Part shown: positions 1 through 12,491 of the stretch, in pieces
Layout: each line of letters opens with the position of its first letter
Position numbering within the stretch: the first letter of the stretch is position 1
Assembly (NCBI RefSeq): GCF_950023065.1
Contig: NC_088681.1
Coordinates: 13,640,001-13,704,000 of the forward strand
DNA from: Planococcus citri
Lineage: Eukaryota > Arthropoda > Insecta > Hemiptera > Pseudococcidae
Length of the DNA: 64,000 nt
Direction: 5' to 3'
Position numbers and translations under genes: made by a program
The notes under the pieces: model-generated
Databases searched by the model: none
Seen by the model: only the letters and a program-made list of their open reading frames with translations
What the model was told of the DNA's origin: nothing

Positions 1-2040
1 CTAACCCCATATACAAACAAAAGGTAACTCTCACACTCTACGACAACTCATCCTATTATTTTAAAAACAAAAACCGTAAACAGCTCGAAAAAATTTCGCA
101 ATCCGCATCGCGCGAAACCGAAAACCCTCCGAAGTCCGAAAGTAATAAAAAAACGAAAGATTTATCGCTCGCACAACCGTAAAACAGTAAAACAGTAGTA
201 ATTCATCGGTAATGGTTAATTTTTCGCAACAGCTCTAAAATTTTCTCCCACCTTTGATTCATTCTCCATCCCGTCAAAACTCAAAAGGCCACGATCATAA
301 ACATCGTTCTCGATTTTCGCCTCATCATAATATCATAAACGTCTAATTCGCAGCAATACTCGTATACCTACCTACGTATAAACGCATAAGTGAGGGCGAG
401 TTTTCCACTTTGCTGCAGTAAATCATCGCACAGAACAGAACAGAACGTGTCTCTCGTCGCTGGATTTTTCCGTCATTTGATACTGTTTTCCAGAGCAAGA
501 TAGAGATGTGGTGCGAAGTGTTAACTCCCCTCAGCTCACTTTCTCTACTCTTTTCCTGTACACTTCAAACCCTATTTGCTTCGATATAGTATACTGGTCG
601 AATACTTGACAGCGGCGCTGTGTTGTATGTTGTGACCCCACAACGCATACTACGCCAACGCTTTTAATCGTATATTTACGGCGTAGGAGTATGCAAAACA
701 TGAATCATCTTTTATTTTTTCGCAATACTCGTATTTATACGAGACTCTGGTGACAAATAATAATGTCGAAAATTGGGCCATTTTATCGTTGTTCGCTTCC
801 CCTGGCCCAAGCCAATCTGCGATACTGTGTAACGTAACCATTTTTATACACATCCGATGAATGAAACCGAGTCCGAAACTTTCAATATTCGACGTCATCT
901 GCAGCAGCAGTAATTACCGCATCAGCATCAGCATCGTTGCCATGTTTCGAGCCAATGAAAAGGGAACAAACGAGCAGAAAAAAAGTAGATACTAATTACA
1001 CACGAAAAAAGAGAAACTGATCTGAGTAGTGAAAACGTATACGCAGGTTTGGTCGAAGGTACTCGTAGTACATACGTACGTACGTACGTAAGCCCGTACG
1101 TACTCTACGTACCATTAACCTGAGTAATACGATACTCGTATTCGCTGCAACGTAGCATAGCATGTTAAAAGCGTGCACGAACAAGATGCTAAACGACGAC
1201 GACGACGAAAACGGCACACGTTGTATTTATAAAGCCATAGCCAGGCCCCACAGCCAGCGAAGTAGGGATGACCTATATTCGTTTGTTTACATCGTAAAAT
1301 CCTTGAAATTGCGATATTTCACGAGCATCGCATCGCCGGTCGTTTCCCAAGTACCGGCTACCTAGCATTATTATCATAGTATTGTAAATTTTTTTTATTG
1401 TTATATACGTACCAAGATAACCAGCAACGTGAAACGATACGCAATGCAGCGTATAGCTTAGCAGCGCACAACCAAACGAAAAAATCCTGGATAAAGTTTG
1501 AGTATGGTAGGAGGAGGAGGAGTAGGAGGGCGTAGTATAATTTTAATCATGCTAAAACAATTACCTATACGATCGCCTCGTCTATAGCTCTTTATGCAGT
1601 GTATCCGATTAAATGGTACTTGGCCTATCGAGTGCATTGTACACGTGATATTTAAATCATTACGCGTATTATTTCGTGATTAAGCCATTAACCGATAGCG
1701 TGGATCGGGCTTCTTACGTTATACGAGGATCGTAAGGAGTACGTAGACGTACGTTGCCAGCACGAATGGCTAAGCTTGTACTTTAATCGCCAATTATGTT
1801 CGCGTTTCGATTTTTTCAGCCTATTACAAAGCGTTTTTTTTTCTGTATTCTTATTTTTCGCTTGTTGTGTATTGAACGTTATAAATGCATTAACGTTTTT
1901 GTACGTACGTACCAAATCGTCAGGCAGGCTTCTTAAAAGCAATTCGTAGTATACTTGGTTGGATAGCGTAAGGCAATTGAAATAAAATCACGACTAGTTT
2001 CAATAATGTTCGCAATGACGTTGTAGAATTTAGATTTAGA
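1..2040. other. non-coding sequence, no gene recognised
   Basis: No exon with family similarity was recognised on either strand. The short open frames here have no recognisable domain. A CGTA-rich simple repeat is visible around 1073-1115. The stretch lies upstream of the recognised Glut4EF-like exons on the same strand, so it could be 5' intron, an alternative first exon or flank; the sequence alone does not decide. Confidence 0.5.
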
Positions 2041-2254
2041 AAGCCGGTAGTTCCTTAAAAAGTACCAAATATCGACTTTTTATTTCACGAGTAAAATACT
2101 GTAAGATTTTGGGTGCCAAAAATGCGTCAATTTTTGCAAATTGCATAGGTAGGCAAATTTACGAGATTAAATTTTTGGCATTTCAAGAATGGAAGTACAA
2201 TACTTGAAAAAAAAGAAAAGGAATTTGCTATTTGGTAAGATGTATAAAGGGTGA

Positions 2255-5200
2255 TCAAATTTTGATATGAAATGGATAATTGACAACGTGGCATTAGTCA
2301 TGAAAAAAAATTCAATTCAAAAAATAAGATCTTCGTTATCTTGATCACTGGCCGCAAAAAATTGATTGGATTCATTTTTGATTCAATGTCGATAATACCG
2401 AGAAATTTGTTTTGAATATTGAATTGATTATTGGCAACGTCGCATTTTACCCAAACAGATGTAATTTCAAGAACAAGAAAGGAATTATTGAGAAACTGAC
2501 TATGAACCCTGGGAAACTTGATTAAAATTGTCCAATCGTTTTGTCCAATGTAAAATTATGTAACATACAGTTTTACTTATGAAACAGATTATTGGCAACG
2601 TTGCACCATTCATGAGACATGAAAATTTTGAAACTTCAAGAATGGTAATCTAATTGAGATCACAATACTTGAAACAAAAAATAAAAATCTTCTTTTTAAT
2701 AATAATATGATGGCCAATAAATTATATGAAATGGATTACTCGCAACGTTGCATTATTTACAAAAAATGCGCATTTTTCAATAATTTGAATTTTTTTAAAA
2801 AATGGAAGCTTCTTAATATTGACCTACAGTTACCAAAAAATTGATTGAATTTATTTTTAGCTCGACATTGCTAATTAATAACATCAAATTTGTTTTAAAT
2901 GTAAAACGGAGTATTGGCAACGTTGCATTTGTTTTCTAAAACTCAAATTTCAAGTCCAAGGATGAAAATCATCAAGAAGCTGATCATAAACCACAAAAAA
3001 ATTCACCAATCATTTAGGCCAGTATGAAAATGGTGGAAAGTGCATTTTGAATATGATTATTGGCAACGTTGCATTATTTATGTGACTTGTATCACAAATC
3101 AAATCCTTGAAATTTCAGGAATGTAATCACAACATCAATCACAAAAGTAATTGGCTGCTCAGTATAAGAGTATCACGAGTAATTCAATTTTTGATGTGGA
3201 ACTGATTATTGGCAACGTTGCATTATTCACAGAAAATGCACATTTTTCAATAATTTGAATTTTTTTAAAAATCGGAATCCACTTAATATTGACCTAGAGT
3301 TAGGTACCAAAAACACGATTGAATTTATTTTTAGCTCGACATTATTAATTAATAACATCAACTTTGTTTTAAATGTAAAAGTATTGACAAAGTTGCATTT
3401 CTTTTCTAAAACTGAAATTTCAAGTCCAAGAATGAAAATCATCGAGAAGCTGATCATAAACCACAAAATAATTCTCTATCATTTAGGCCGGTATGAAAAC
3501 TGTGGAAAGTGCATTTTGAATATGAAAATGATTATTGACAACGTCGCATTATTTATGTGACTGGTATCACGAATCAAATGCTTGAAATTTCAGGAATGTA
3601 ATCACAACATCAATCACAAAAGTAATTGGCTGCTCAGTATGAGAGTATCACGAGTAATTCAATTTTTGATGTGGAACTGATTATTGGCAACGTTGCATTA
3701 TTCACAGAAAATGTGCATTTTTCTGATTTTTCAATAATTTGAATTTTAAAAAGAATGAAATCTTCTGAATATTGACCTAGAGTTACCAAAAAATTGATTG
3801 AATTTATTTTTACTCGACATTATTAATTAATAACATCAAATTTGTTTTAAATGTAAAATGGAGTATTGGCAACGTTGCATTTTTTTTTCTAAAACTGAAA
3901 TTTCAAGTCCAAAAATGAACATCAAAAATTCTCTGTCATTTAGGCCAGTATGAAAATGGTGGAAAGAGCATTTTCAATATGAAATTGATTATTGGCAACG
4001 TCGCATTATTTTTATGTGACTGGTAGGTATCACAAATCAAATGCTTGAAATTTCAGGAATGTGATCACAACACTAATCACAAAAGTAATTGGCTGCTCAG
4101 TATAAGAGTATCACGAGAGTAATTCAATTTTTGATATGGAACTGATTATTGGCAACGTTGCATTATTCATAGAAAATCCAAATTCCAAGAATTCAGTAAT
4201 GAAATCTTTATAAATGGATATGCAAAATTGTGGTCACAAGTCACAAGCTACAAGATTTGATTTTGAGTTCATTTTTGAAAGCAAGTAATTTGTATATTGA
4301 ATACGTATGAAATGGATTATTGGCAACATTGCATAACTATCAAAACAGTGAAATTTCAAGAACAAGAATAGAATTATCAAGATGCTGATCATTGCTCGTG
4401 ACTGAGTCATGACTCTGAAGAAAATGATCAGTTATTCGTTCAAAGAATGTAAAATGTATATTATTGGCAACATTGCGTTTCTCCCAAAAAGTTTCAAGAA
4501 AAAACATAGTATTACCAAGAAGCTAATCATAAATCCCCCTCCCCCTCCAGAACCTAAAAAAGATCAATTTTCGCTCAACATTCAAAGAAATAGAAAATGT
4601 ATCTTGAATACAAATAGATTATTGGCAACGTTGCGTTTCTCCCAAAAATACCAAAAAACTTATCGTAAATCCCCCCTTCAGCGGCCCCAAAATATCATTT
4701 TCCCCCCAATATTTTGAAGAAATGAAAAATGTATCTTGAGACTTGAATACAAAATATGTAGATTATTGGCAATGTCGTATTAGAACAAAAAAAAATTTGA
4801 AACTTGAATAAGACTAATAGAATTTTCAAGAAGCTGATCACAAACCCGAGTAAAAATTGACCAATTATTTTATCCAGAATAAAAATAATGAAAAATGCAT
4901 TTTGAATACACAGTGGATTATTGGCAACGTCGCATTGCACCCAAAAAATTGAACCTCAACAACATGGACAGAACTACATATTTCGAATTTTTCAATTGAT
5001 TTTACTTTTGACTTAAAATCGAGTTTCGAGAAAGATGGGTTGAATTTTTAAAATTTAAAAAATTCTGCATGGAAATGAAATTTTGGGCTTTTGAGGTCGC
5101 TGATTTCTCGATCAATTCTGCTTCAGAGACGAAATCAGCGACAGTAAAACGCTAATTTTCATAGTCAGGTCTCTATTTTGGAAATTTTGAAAATCGACCC

Positions 5201-8200
5201 CCCCCCCTCCTATCGAGGAGCTCGATTCGTATCATGCACTAGTGGAATTTCCTTCTCCATCTTGTAGAAATCTCACCGAGTTCACATTTGCCCCAAGGCA
5301 TCGGATTTGCGTGACTAGTACATCTTTAAATTCGCATCATTAGTTGAAAAATCGAACTCACCGTTGCCAATACCTAATTTATTTTCAGCCGGTTCAAAGT
5401 TGATTCGCTAATAGTCATAATTTCATTTACGTAATCGAGAAATCTGATACATAGTATAATTTTTATCAACTTCTACGCAACTATGTATGCGAAGAAAGAC
5501 TTTTTTTTTATCTGTTTGCGTTTCTGTAGTGTATTTATACTTTTAGTTTCAAGATTGCAAGAACTGGCGAAAGTTCATCGCGAATCAATTTTTGAAACTG
5601 ATTCAAACTGTATAAATAATCTGAATTCGTAGCCACCTACTGCGTATCGCTTGCAATAGTACACATATTACTCAATTGATCCATTTCTGTGTGAGTGTCT
5701 CGTGCACTGTGTAACCGTATAATAATAATACGAGGAGGAAAAAAAGCGCATACTCGTGAAATTTCCAGCAGCCGAAGAGCAAAGGATTCACTCTATCTGA
5801 CCTAGTAGTTTTTATGACCTACTTCAAAATAGGTCATTTTAATATTTGTTTCAACGTCAGTTATCGCGCCAGTTGGTAAAATATTGCAAGTTTATCGTCT
5901 CCTTGAAAATTTGCTTTTAGGCTAAGTAAATCATTATAGGATAGTTCTTTTTTTCCAATACTTAATTACCTTACGCTTGTATAGTTCGAATCACGACGAT
6001 GTAGATTAAAACAATGAATTCAACTCCAAGGGTATTTCTTTCTCTCTATTTACCTGCAGCTTACTTACAAGTTACAATGTATTTCAAATTAGGAAAAAAG
6101 CTAAAAAAAAACACTCCATAATTGCAAAATCGATTCGTAAGCATTTTTATAGTAAAATATACCTACGTGAACAGAGCAGCAAAAACGGAAAGAGCACCAG
6201 TTACACGCAATTCGCGTCGTAAACAAGCCCCTCGCTCGTACTCCTCGTCCTCTTGTGCACCCTGGTAAACATTTCCTATCTTTTGTGTTATTCTATAATA
6301 CGAAGAGCAAGAAGGAACTGCCAACTTGCAAACTGCGTAGTTTACTTAGCTTATGCCACCGTCACCTTCGCTTCTTCTCCTCATCGTCGACAAAGAGCAA
6401 AAAGCTATCGTTTCACATGACAGCTTTTTCAGCCACTAGCACCAGCTCTGGGAGCTGTACAAGATGATACGACCGCGTCGACGATGGAAATTCCCTAGTC
6501 GATTGAGAAGCGCAAACCAAACGCGAGTTATAACGTATTTATAAACGTATCGTTTGCCTGCCCTTTGCAAATCCACACGATGATGAAAAAGCTCTAGCAT
6601 AGGATGAGGATGAGCTACGAAAATATAGCACGCTTAATGGCAATGGCCAGCGCCAGCGAGTGGCAAGGTGGTACATTATACGCAGTATTTTGTAAATATA
6701 CCTTGCTAAAAGATACACACAGATATATAGACCCTTTGCAAAGCTGCAAAGTGGAAACTTGCGGTGTACACCGATGACGCGCTTTTAGCACTCGGGTCGA
6801 TAAACTACGTTCTAAAATAAAACGATACCAATCGATAAGCAGTTTTAGAACGTGTATAAATACATATGTATGTGGATGTGCGGATGTGTTGGTGTGTGCA
6901 TGTGAGCCGAGTGTATTCATGTGCATGTTTATGTGCACTTTTGTACGCACACCAGCACCGTAGATGCATTATTAGATCCGAGTTATACGTTGAAAAGGCT
7001 CTCTGGATATGCGCTCTGTTGTTTGCGCGTTATTTACTCGTGTATTTTATACGCGCCAGAATCGTGTACTGTTCCTCTGGTCTAAGTATATAAGTTTTGT
7101 ATCGTGTTTTTATTGCCCTGGAGCGCGCGAATTTACAGTATACAGGGTGTCCGATCAAAAGACAGGGGAATTATGGGCTAAGGCTGCAAACTTTGCCCGT
7201 GGCGAGCTCGTCTCCAGAATTAAAGAAGTTATAAGCAGTTCGAAATGATTTCAAAAATTTCAAATTTTCATCCACCTTCTACCAAAATATCTAAAAATAG
7301 TTGAAATTTGTAAAAATGCAATTTTTCTTGCCTAAAAAGTTAGTCAATTGCAAAAAAAAGAAACGTCACCCCATATTTTCGTCATTTTTTTGGGGATTTT
7401 TCCGAAATTGGTGAGGAGCAGAGGGTACTGAAGGGACATACCCATAAAGTGAATGCATATTCGAACTCAGCGCCCACGAAAACCCTACAAACGATACGTC
7501 ACACAAAGTTTCAATTTTTCTAGGATTTCCATTATGTTTGGGACATGGGGGAGGGGGGCAGGGGGATGGGACTGATAAAGTAAGTAGATTTTCGAACTCG
7601 ACAGTCTCAAAAACCAAACAAACGACACGTCACATTGCATTTTGAAACTTCCGGAATTTTCACCATGTTTTGGACATGGAAGGGGGTGAGGGGGAGGTGG
7701 TCAGAGGGGTCAGATCGAAAAAATAGGCGAATATTTGAACTCAGCATCGTCGACTCATCAACAATCGATATGTCACATCACTTTTACATTTTTTTGGGAG
7801 TTTTCATCAAAATCGTGGAATCCCCCCCCCCTCCGACCTCCCCAAACGTGTCAAGATCCTATTCGCAAGACTAGTTTATTGAAAAAAATGTGAAATTAGT
7901 GATCTCAAAAACCCAGAATTGAATTTGCATGCAACAATTTTGAAATTTTCAATTTGAACCCCCCCCCCGTCCTCTATTGGGGCTCCATGCTACCATTTTT
8001 GAAATTTTGAAAATTGAAATCGAATTGAACCATCTCTCCCTTCCTAATGTGAATCAACGACCTCAAAAGGCCAGAAAATTCAGTGCCCATGTCATGATTT
8101 TGTTGTTTTTGAAGATGGAATCCCCTCTTTTACCCTCTTGAAGCTGAATTTGTGGTCAGGGGTACTACATATCTAGTGAAAACATTTGAATCAGTGATGT

Positions 8201-9775
8201 CGAAGACTGAGAATATGTGAAATTAGCGACCAGCGACCTTAAAACACCGGAATTGAATTTGCACACGTAGCAATTAAAATTTTCTAATTTAACCCCCGCC
8301 CCCTCCCATCCTCCTTCTCCTTCTCCACCTCTTTTGGAACTCCATGCCATGATTTTTGTGATTTTGAAATTTGGAATTTAGTCGAACCATATCCCTCTCT
8401 TGGATCTCAATTTGTGTTCAGGGATTAGAATCAAGTGAAAAAATCTGAATCAACGACCTCAAAAGCCCAAAAAATTCTATGCTCTTAAATCAGTGAAGAT
8501 GTTGAAAACTCAAGGTCGATTTTTGGGATCAGTGATAAAATTAAGTGAAAAAAAACCGAAATTAGCCTCCTCAGAAATTCAAAATTGCATCCCTACATAT
8601 GTCAGAATTTTGAACCCCCTCCCGCCCCCCCCGGTCTCATAATTTTAATTTGATTTGATGCCAGTCTCATAAATAATGCGACGTTGCCAATAATCATTTT
8701 CATATTCAAAATGCACTTCCCATCATTTTCATACTGGAGGAATGATTGATAATTTTTCTTAGTTTATGATCAGCTTCTTGATGAAAAAAGTCTGAAGTAA
8801 AATGAAATTGAAAAATCATAATCAGCGACCTCCAAAAACCAGTTTTTGAAATTTTTAGAAAAGACGGTTCCTTCTCCTTTCTTCTCCGGTGCTCAATTTT
8901 CAATTTCAACTATGGGTTGGGTGAAGAAAATCGAAATCAGCAATCTATGAAACACCCTCATAATTTGAATTTGATTTGATGTCAGTCTCATAAATAATGC
9001 GACGTTGCCAATAATCATTTTCATATTCAAAATGCACTTCCCATCGTTTTCATACTGCAGGAATGATTGATAATTTTTCTTAGTTTATGATCAGCTTTTT
9101 GATGATTTCAGTTCTAGAAAAGAAATGCAACGTTGCCAATGCTTCATTTTATATTTAAAACAAATTTGATTGAGTCAAAAATGAATTCAATCAATTTTTT
9201 GATAATTCAGGATCAATATTAAGAAGATTTCATTTTTCTTTTTTTTTTGAATTCCAATTATTGAGAAACGCGCGGTTTTTTGTATATAATGCAACGTTGC
9301 CAATAATCCATTTCATATGTAAATTATTGGTCATCGCCTTATTTCCAAAAATGTGATTTTTATCAATTTTTTTTCAGTGTTGTGGTCTCATTCAGATTCT
9401 ATTCTTGAAATTTCAAATGTTTCATGTCTCATGAATAGTGCAACGTTGTCATTTCATGTGTAAAATATAAAATATATGTTCTATCATTTTAGACTGGACA
9501 AAATGATAAGCCGATTTTTATTTTTTCAACGTTCATTGTCAGTTTCTCAATACACTTTCTTGTTCTTGAAATTTCATCTGTTTGGGTGAAATGCGACGTT
9601 GCCAGTCATCCATTTAATATTCTATTATTGATGTTGAATCAAAAAATGAATCCAATCAATTTTTTGTACCCAGTAATTAAAATAAGTAAGATCTTCTATT
9701 TTTGAATTTGAATTTTTTTTATGAATAATGCGACGTTGCCAATTATCTATTTCTTATCAAAATTTATGCATTTTG
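2255..9775. repeat. fold-back array of ~150-bp repeats centred on GGCAACGTTGC
   Basis: About 18 copies of the core ATTATTGGCAACGTTGCATT lie between 2283 and 4935 on the plus strand, mostly 145-180 bp apart. About seven copies lie in reverse complement between 8680 and 9745. The core GGCAACGTTGC is close to a perfect palindrome. The sequence between cores is also mirrored: the unit at 2434-2510 matches the reverse complement of 9540-9610, and the unit at 2270-2340 matches 9690-9750. The whole is therefore one large inverted repeat with tandem arrays as arms. It lies upstream of the zinc finger exon of the Glut4EF-like gene, probably in an intron. No coding capacity was recognised. Confidence 0.8.
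4960..8640. other. non-coding interior of the fold-back array
   Basis: No gene was recognised. The outer parts (4975-5230 and 7250-8650) hold degenerate repeats with phrases such as AAATTAGTGATCTCAAAA and poly-C runs (5197, 7823, 7970, 8293, 8620). The middle (5240-7250) is more complex, unique-looking sequence without a supported exon. Confidence 0.5.
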
Positions 9776-10198
9776 TGGAACTTTTGTACTTGAAAAGTCC
9801 ACCTAAAATTATAAAAAAATTTGCTTTTTCATAATTGGTTGATGAATTTGAGAATTTTTTTTAGATTTGATGTTTCGTCAAGTATCTCTCACTTCTGCTT
9901 TCATCCGCTCCCTTCACCCTTCAGCTATTCTAATTTTCTGTATATTTTGGAGATTTTGTAAACAGCTTGCCTCTGATTTCATGAGCAATGAGCATAATTG
10001 GCCCCTGAATTGGGGGGGGGGGTGAGGTGAAGGGATCCAAAAGATGATACACAATGCACTTATATGCCACACCAGGCTAGGCCATGCCAGGCCAGCGAAA
10101 AGTTAGGTAAACGTACGCAGTTCAGTGGGCAATTTACGTGTGTACCGATACGTGAAATTTTTCAATTAAATTGACCAAAGGTGCGACGACGTAATCAC

Positions 10199-11472
10199 CA
10201 GGGTGTCTACAGCACGAAAAAAGTACGAATTTACGAAAAAAGCACGAAATTCGAAAATGACCCAAAAAAGTACGAAAAAACGTCAAAAATGTACGAAATT
10301 TACGAAATTTGTACGAAATTTTAAAATGTTAATTATCCGACAAAATTACCATAATGTATCCTCATAATTTTTATTTTTTTCAAAAGATTTTGCCCTCGCT
10401 TCGCTCGGGCTAAATTATTGTTTTCTATATTTTCTCAAATTATTCATTGTGTTTGGAAAGTAGTTGGTTTTAAACAAACTTTTTAAAATGTCATTGGTGG
10501 AAAAACTGGATTTTTCACATTAAAATTACTACTGTTTCGCTTCATGAAACTACAAATTTAGATAAGCTTTTGCCCTCGCTTCGCTCGGGCCAATTTGGTG
10601 CTTTTTCCTGCTTACAATTTCAAAAAACCATTGATAAAATTGAAAAAAATTGAGATAAAGAAAAACAGAATTTCTTACATTAAAATTGATATTGTTCTGC
10701 TTTTCGAACTACAATTTTCTGAAGCTTTTGCCCTCGCTTAGCTTGGGATTGTTTTGTTTTGTTTTTCAAAATTGAAATTCTTTTAAAAAAATCGTCAACA
10801 AAGTAAGTATTTAATTTTTAAAGTTTCAAAGTAAAAAATGAAATTCTCGCATACCTACTTCCCGAAATAGTACAATTTTTCAATAGTTTTCGCCTTCACT
10901 TGGACCTGTTCTCTGACTTTTTTCTTATCAAAATTAACATCCTAAAAACATCTTTCCAATTGCATATAAAATTTTATAAACCAAAAAACGAACTCGTTGC
11001 ATTAAAAAGCAATTGTTTTTTTTTATAGTTCTCTCGAAATACGAATTTTCCAAAGTTTTTGCCCTCGCCTCGCTCGGGCCTTTCCTCTTTTTTTTGGAAG
11101 TCTCGTTTTCAAGTCTTTTGAAATCATATTTTCAAACACTTTCCCCCTTCTCAGGCCAATCTTTTTCTTCTTTTTGAAATTGGAAAAAAATCAGTTTTGG
11201 GCCCACAAAAATTCAAAACAGAAAATGAACATTTTTGTAAGTCTTATTAAATATGATATCAATCAGCAAAATGGACAGTTTTTCCCTAGTTCTGTTGACA
11301 AATTTTCAGTCAAACCCCCTCCCTGATTTTTGTAGCCAAAATGACATGATACACCCCCTCTCTCCAATGTACCTACAAAGTATAACTATTAAAAATATAG
11401 TGTACGAAAAAAATACGATAAAAGTACGAAAAAGGTACGAAATTTTGTTTTTTGGATTTAGTAGACACCCTG
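10199..11472. mobile_element. TIR element, CAGGGTGTCTAC termini
   Basis: The termini are CAGGGTGTCTAC at 10199-10210 and GTAGACACCCTG at 11461-11472, flanked by a 5-bp direct repeat ATCAC (10194-10198 and 11473-11477). The inside has no transposase. It has runs of a GTACGAAA word near both ends and four copies of a GC-rich word, TTTTGCCCTCGCTTCGCTCG or variants, at about 10388, 10568, 10725 and 11055. It looks like a non-autonomous DNA transposon. The terminal motif resembles that of the element at 54162-55188. Confidence 0.75.
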
Positions 11473-12491
11473 ATCACCCATTGTTGCGTTATTCGGTCGG
11501 TTGTTTGGTGAATCTGAATCTGTGACGATGATAAAGAAGATGAGAGGAGCTGTAGAGGAGAAGAAAAGAGGCAAAAAAATTTGTAGTGTTGATTTTTTGA
11601 CCACTATCTCTGGTTGGTGAAACGTATTGATTTAGATAGCGGTTTTTTCCTCTTATCTGTATGTACTCGTAGTACGTATCTGTGTTTTAATCTCTGCGGT
11701 GTGGTTCCGATATACGAATACGAGTACTTACGAGGCTGCTGGGACGATAACAATAAAAAGATAATCGAGTTTACTCGGTTCTGGAAAAATTAATTCGGTT
11801 TGGAAAACTCGAAACCGCGTTCAACGTGCAGATAGTAGGGTCAGACCAGGGCGTTAGTTGGTAGCTCTCGGCTGCCATTGGTCTAAATCAAATGAACTGA
11901 GAGATGCTCTGACCTAGATTTTTTCTGCTCCAAACATTGCCCTATCTACACTAAGCTACGGTGGCGATGAATTTTTATCTTAATGACTCGGTGTCAGTGT
12001 TGTTTGTTGTGTCGATGACTCGATGTCGTATATGCTATTAACGCAGAATGTGTGAGGATGGCAAGTGCGACTCGTTGAGTGAGAGAGAAAGATGATGATA
12101 CAGATGAGAAGAGTGAAGATGGGCTGGAGGATGTTGTGGTGGACTGGCGGACTGGAGCTTGGTCGTGCGTACGTTACGTAGTATTGGTATTTGGCGTAGT
12201 CGTAGTTCGACGACGTCTTGGGTTTTAATTCGATTCGCTCTCTTTGTATATGACCAAGAACAATGAACCTTGAATGGCGTGAACCGAACCGCTCATCAGA
12301 TGTTACGATGCGGTGGTAAAAATGGCGTAATTTTTTTCAATTGAACGAAAGCGCAAAGCGCGTGTGTATGATAGATTTTCATATTCTGCCATCCTATGTA
12401 CTGTAGTTATTACGTATACAATGTTGCCTTCGGCTCGATGGTAAAGAATCATTCGTATATTTATATTGGGTTCTCTGTTTGTATGTTACAG

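Noticed and set aside
4409..4940. Open frames of about 100 and 81 residues
   Set aside because: They run through the GGCAACGTTGC repeats on both strands and have no domain.
6255..7248. Short frames such as MHPGKHFLSF and VSDQKTGELWAKAANF
   Set aside because: No recognised family, no splice context and no conservation evidence. The second begins at a CAGGGTGTCC-like repeat end.
12396..12491. Upstream extension of the zinc finger frame
   Set aside because: A splice acceptor (TATGTTACAG) sits directly before 12492 and the upstream residues do not fit the family, so they are read as intron.
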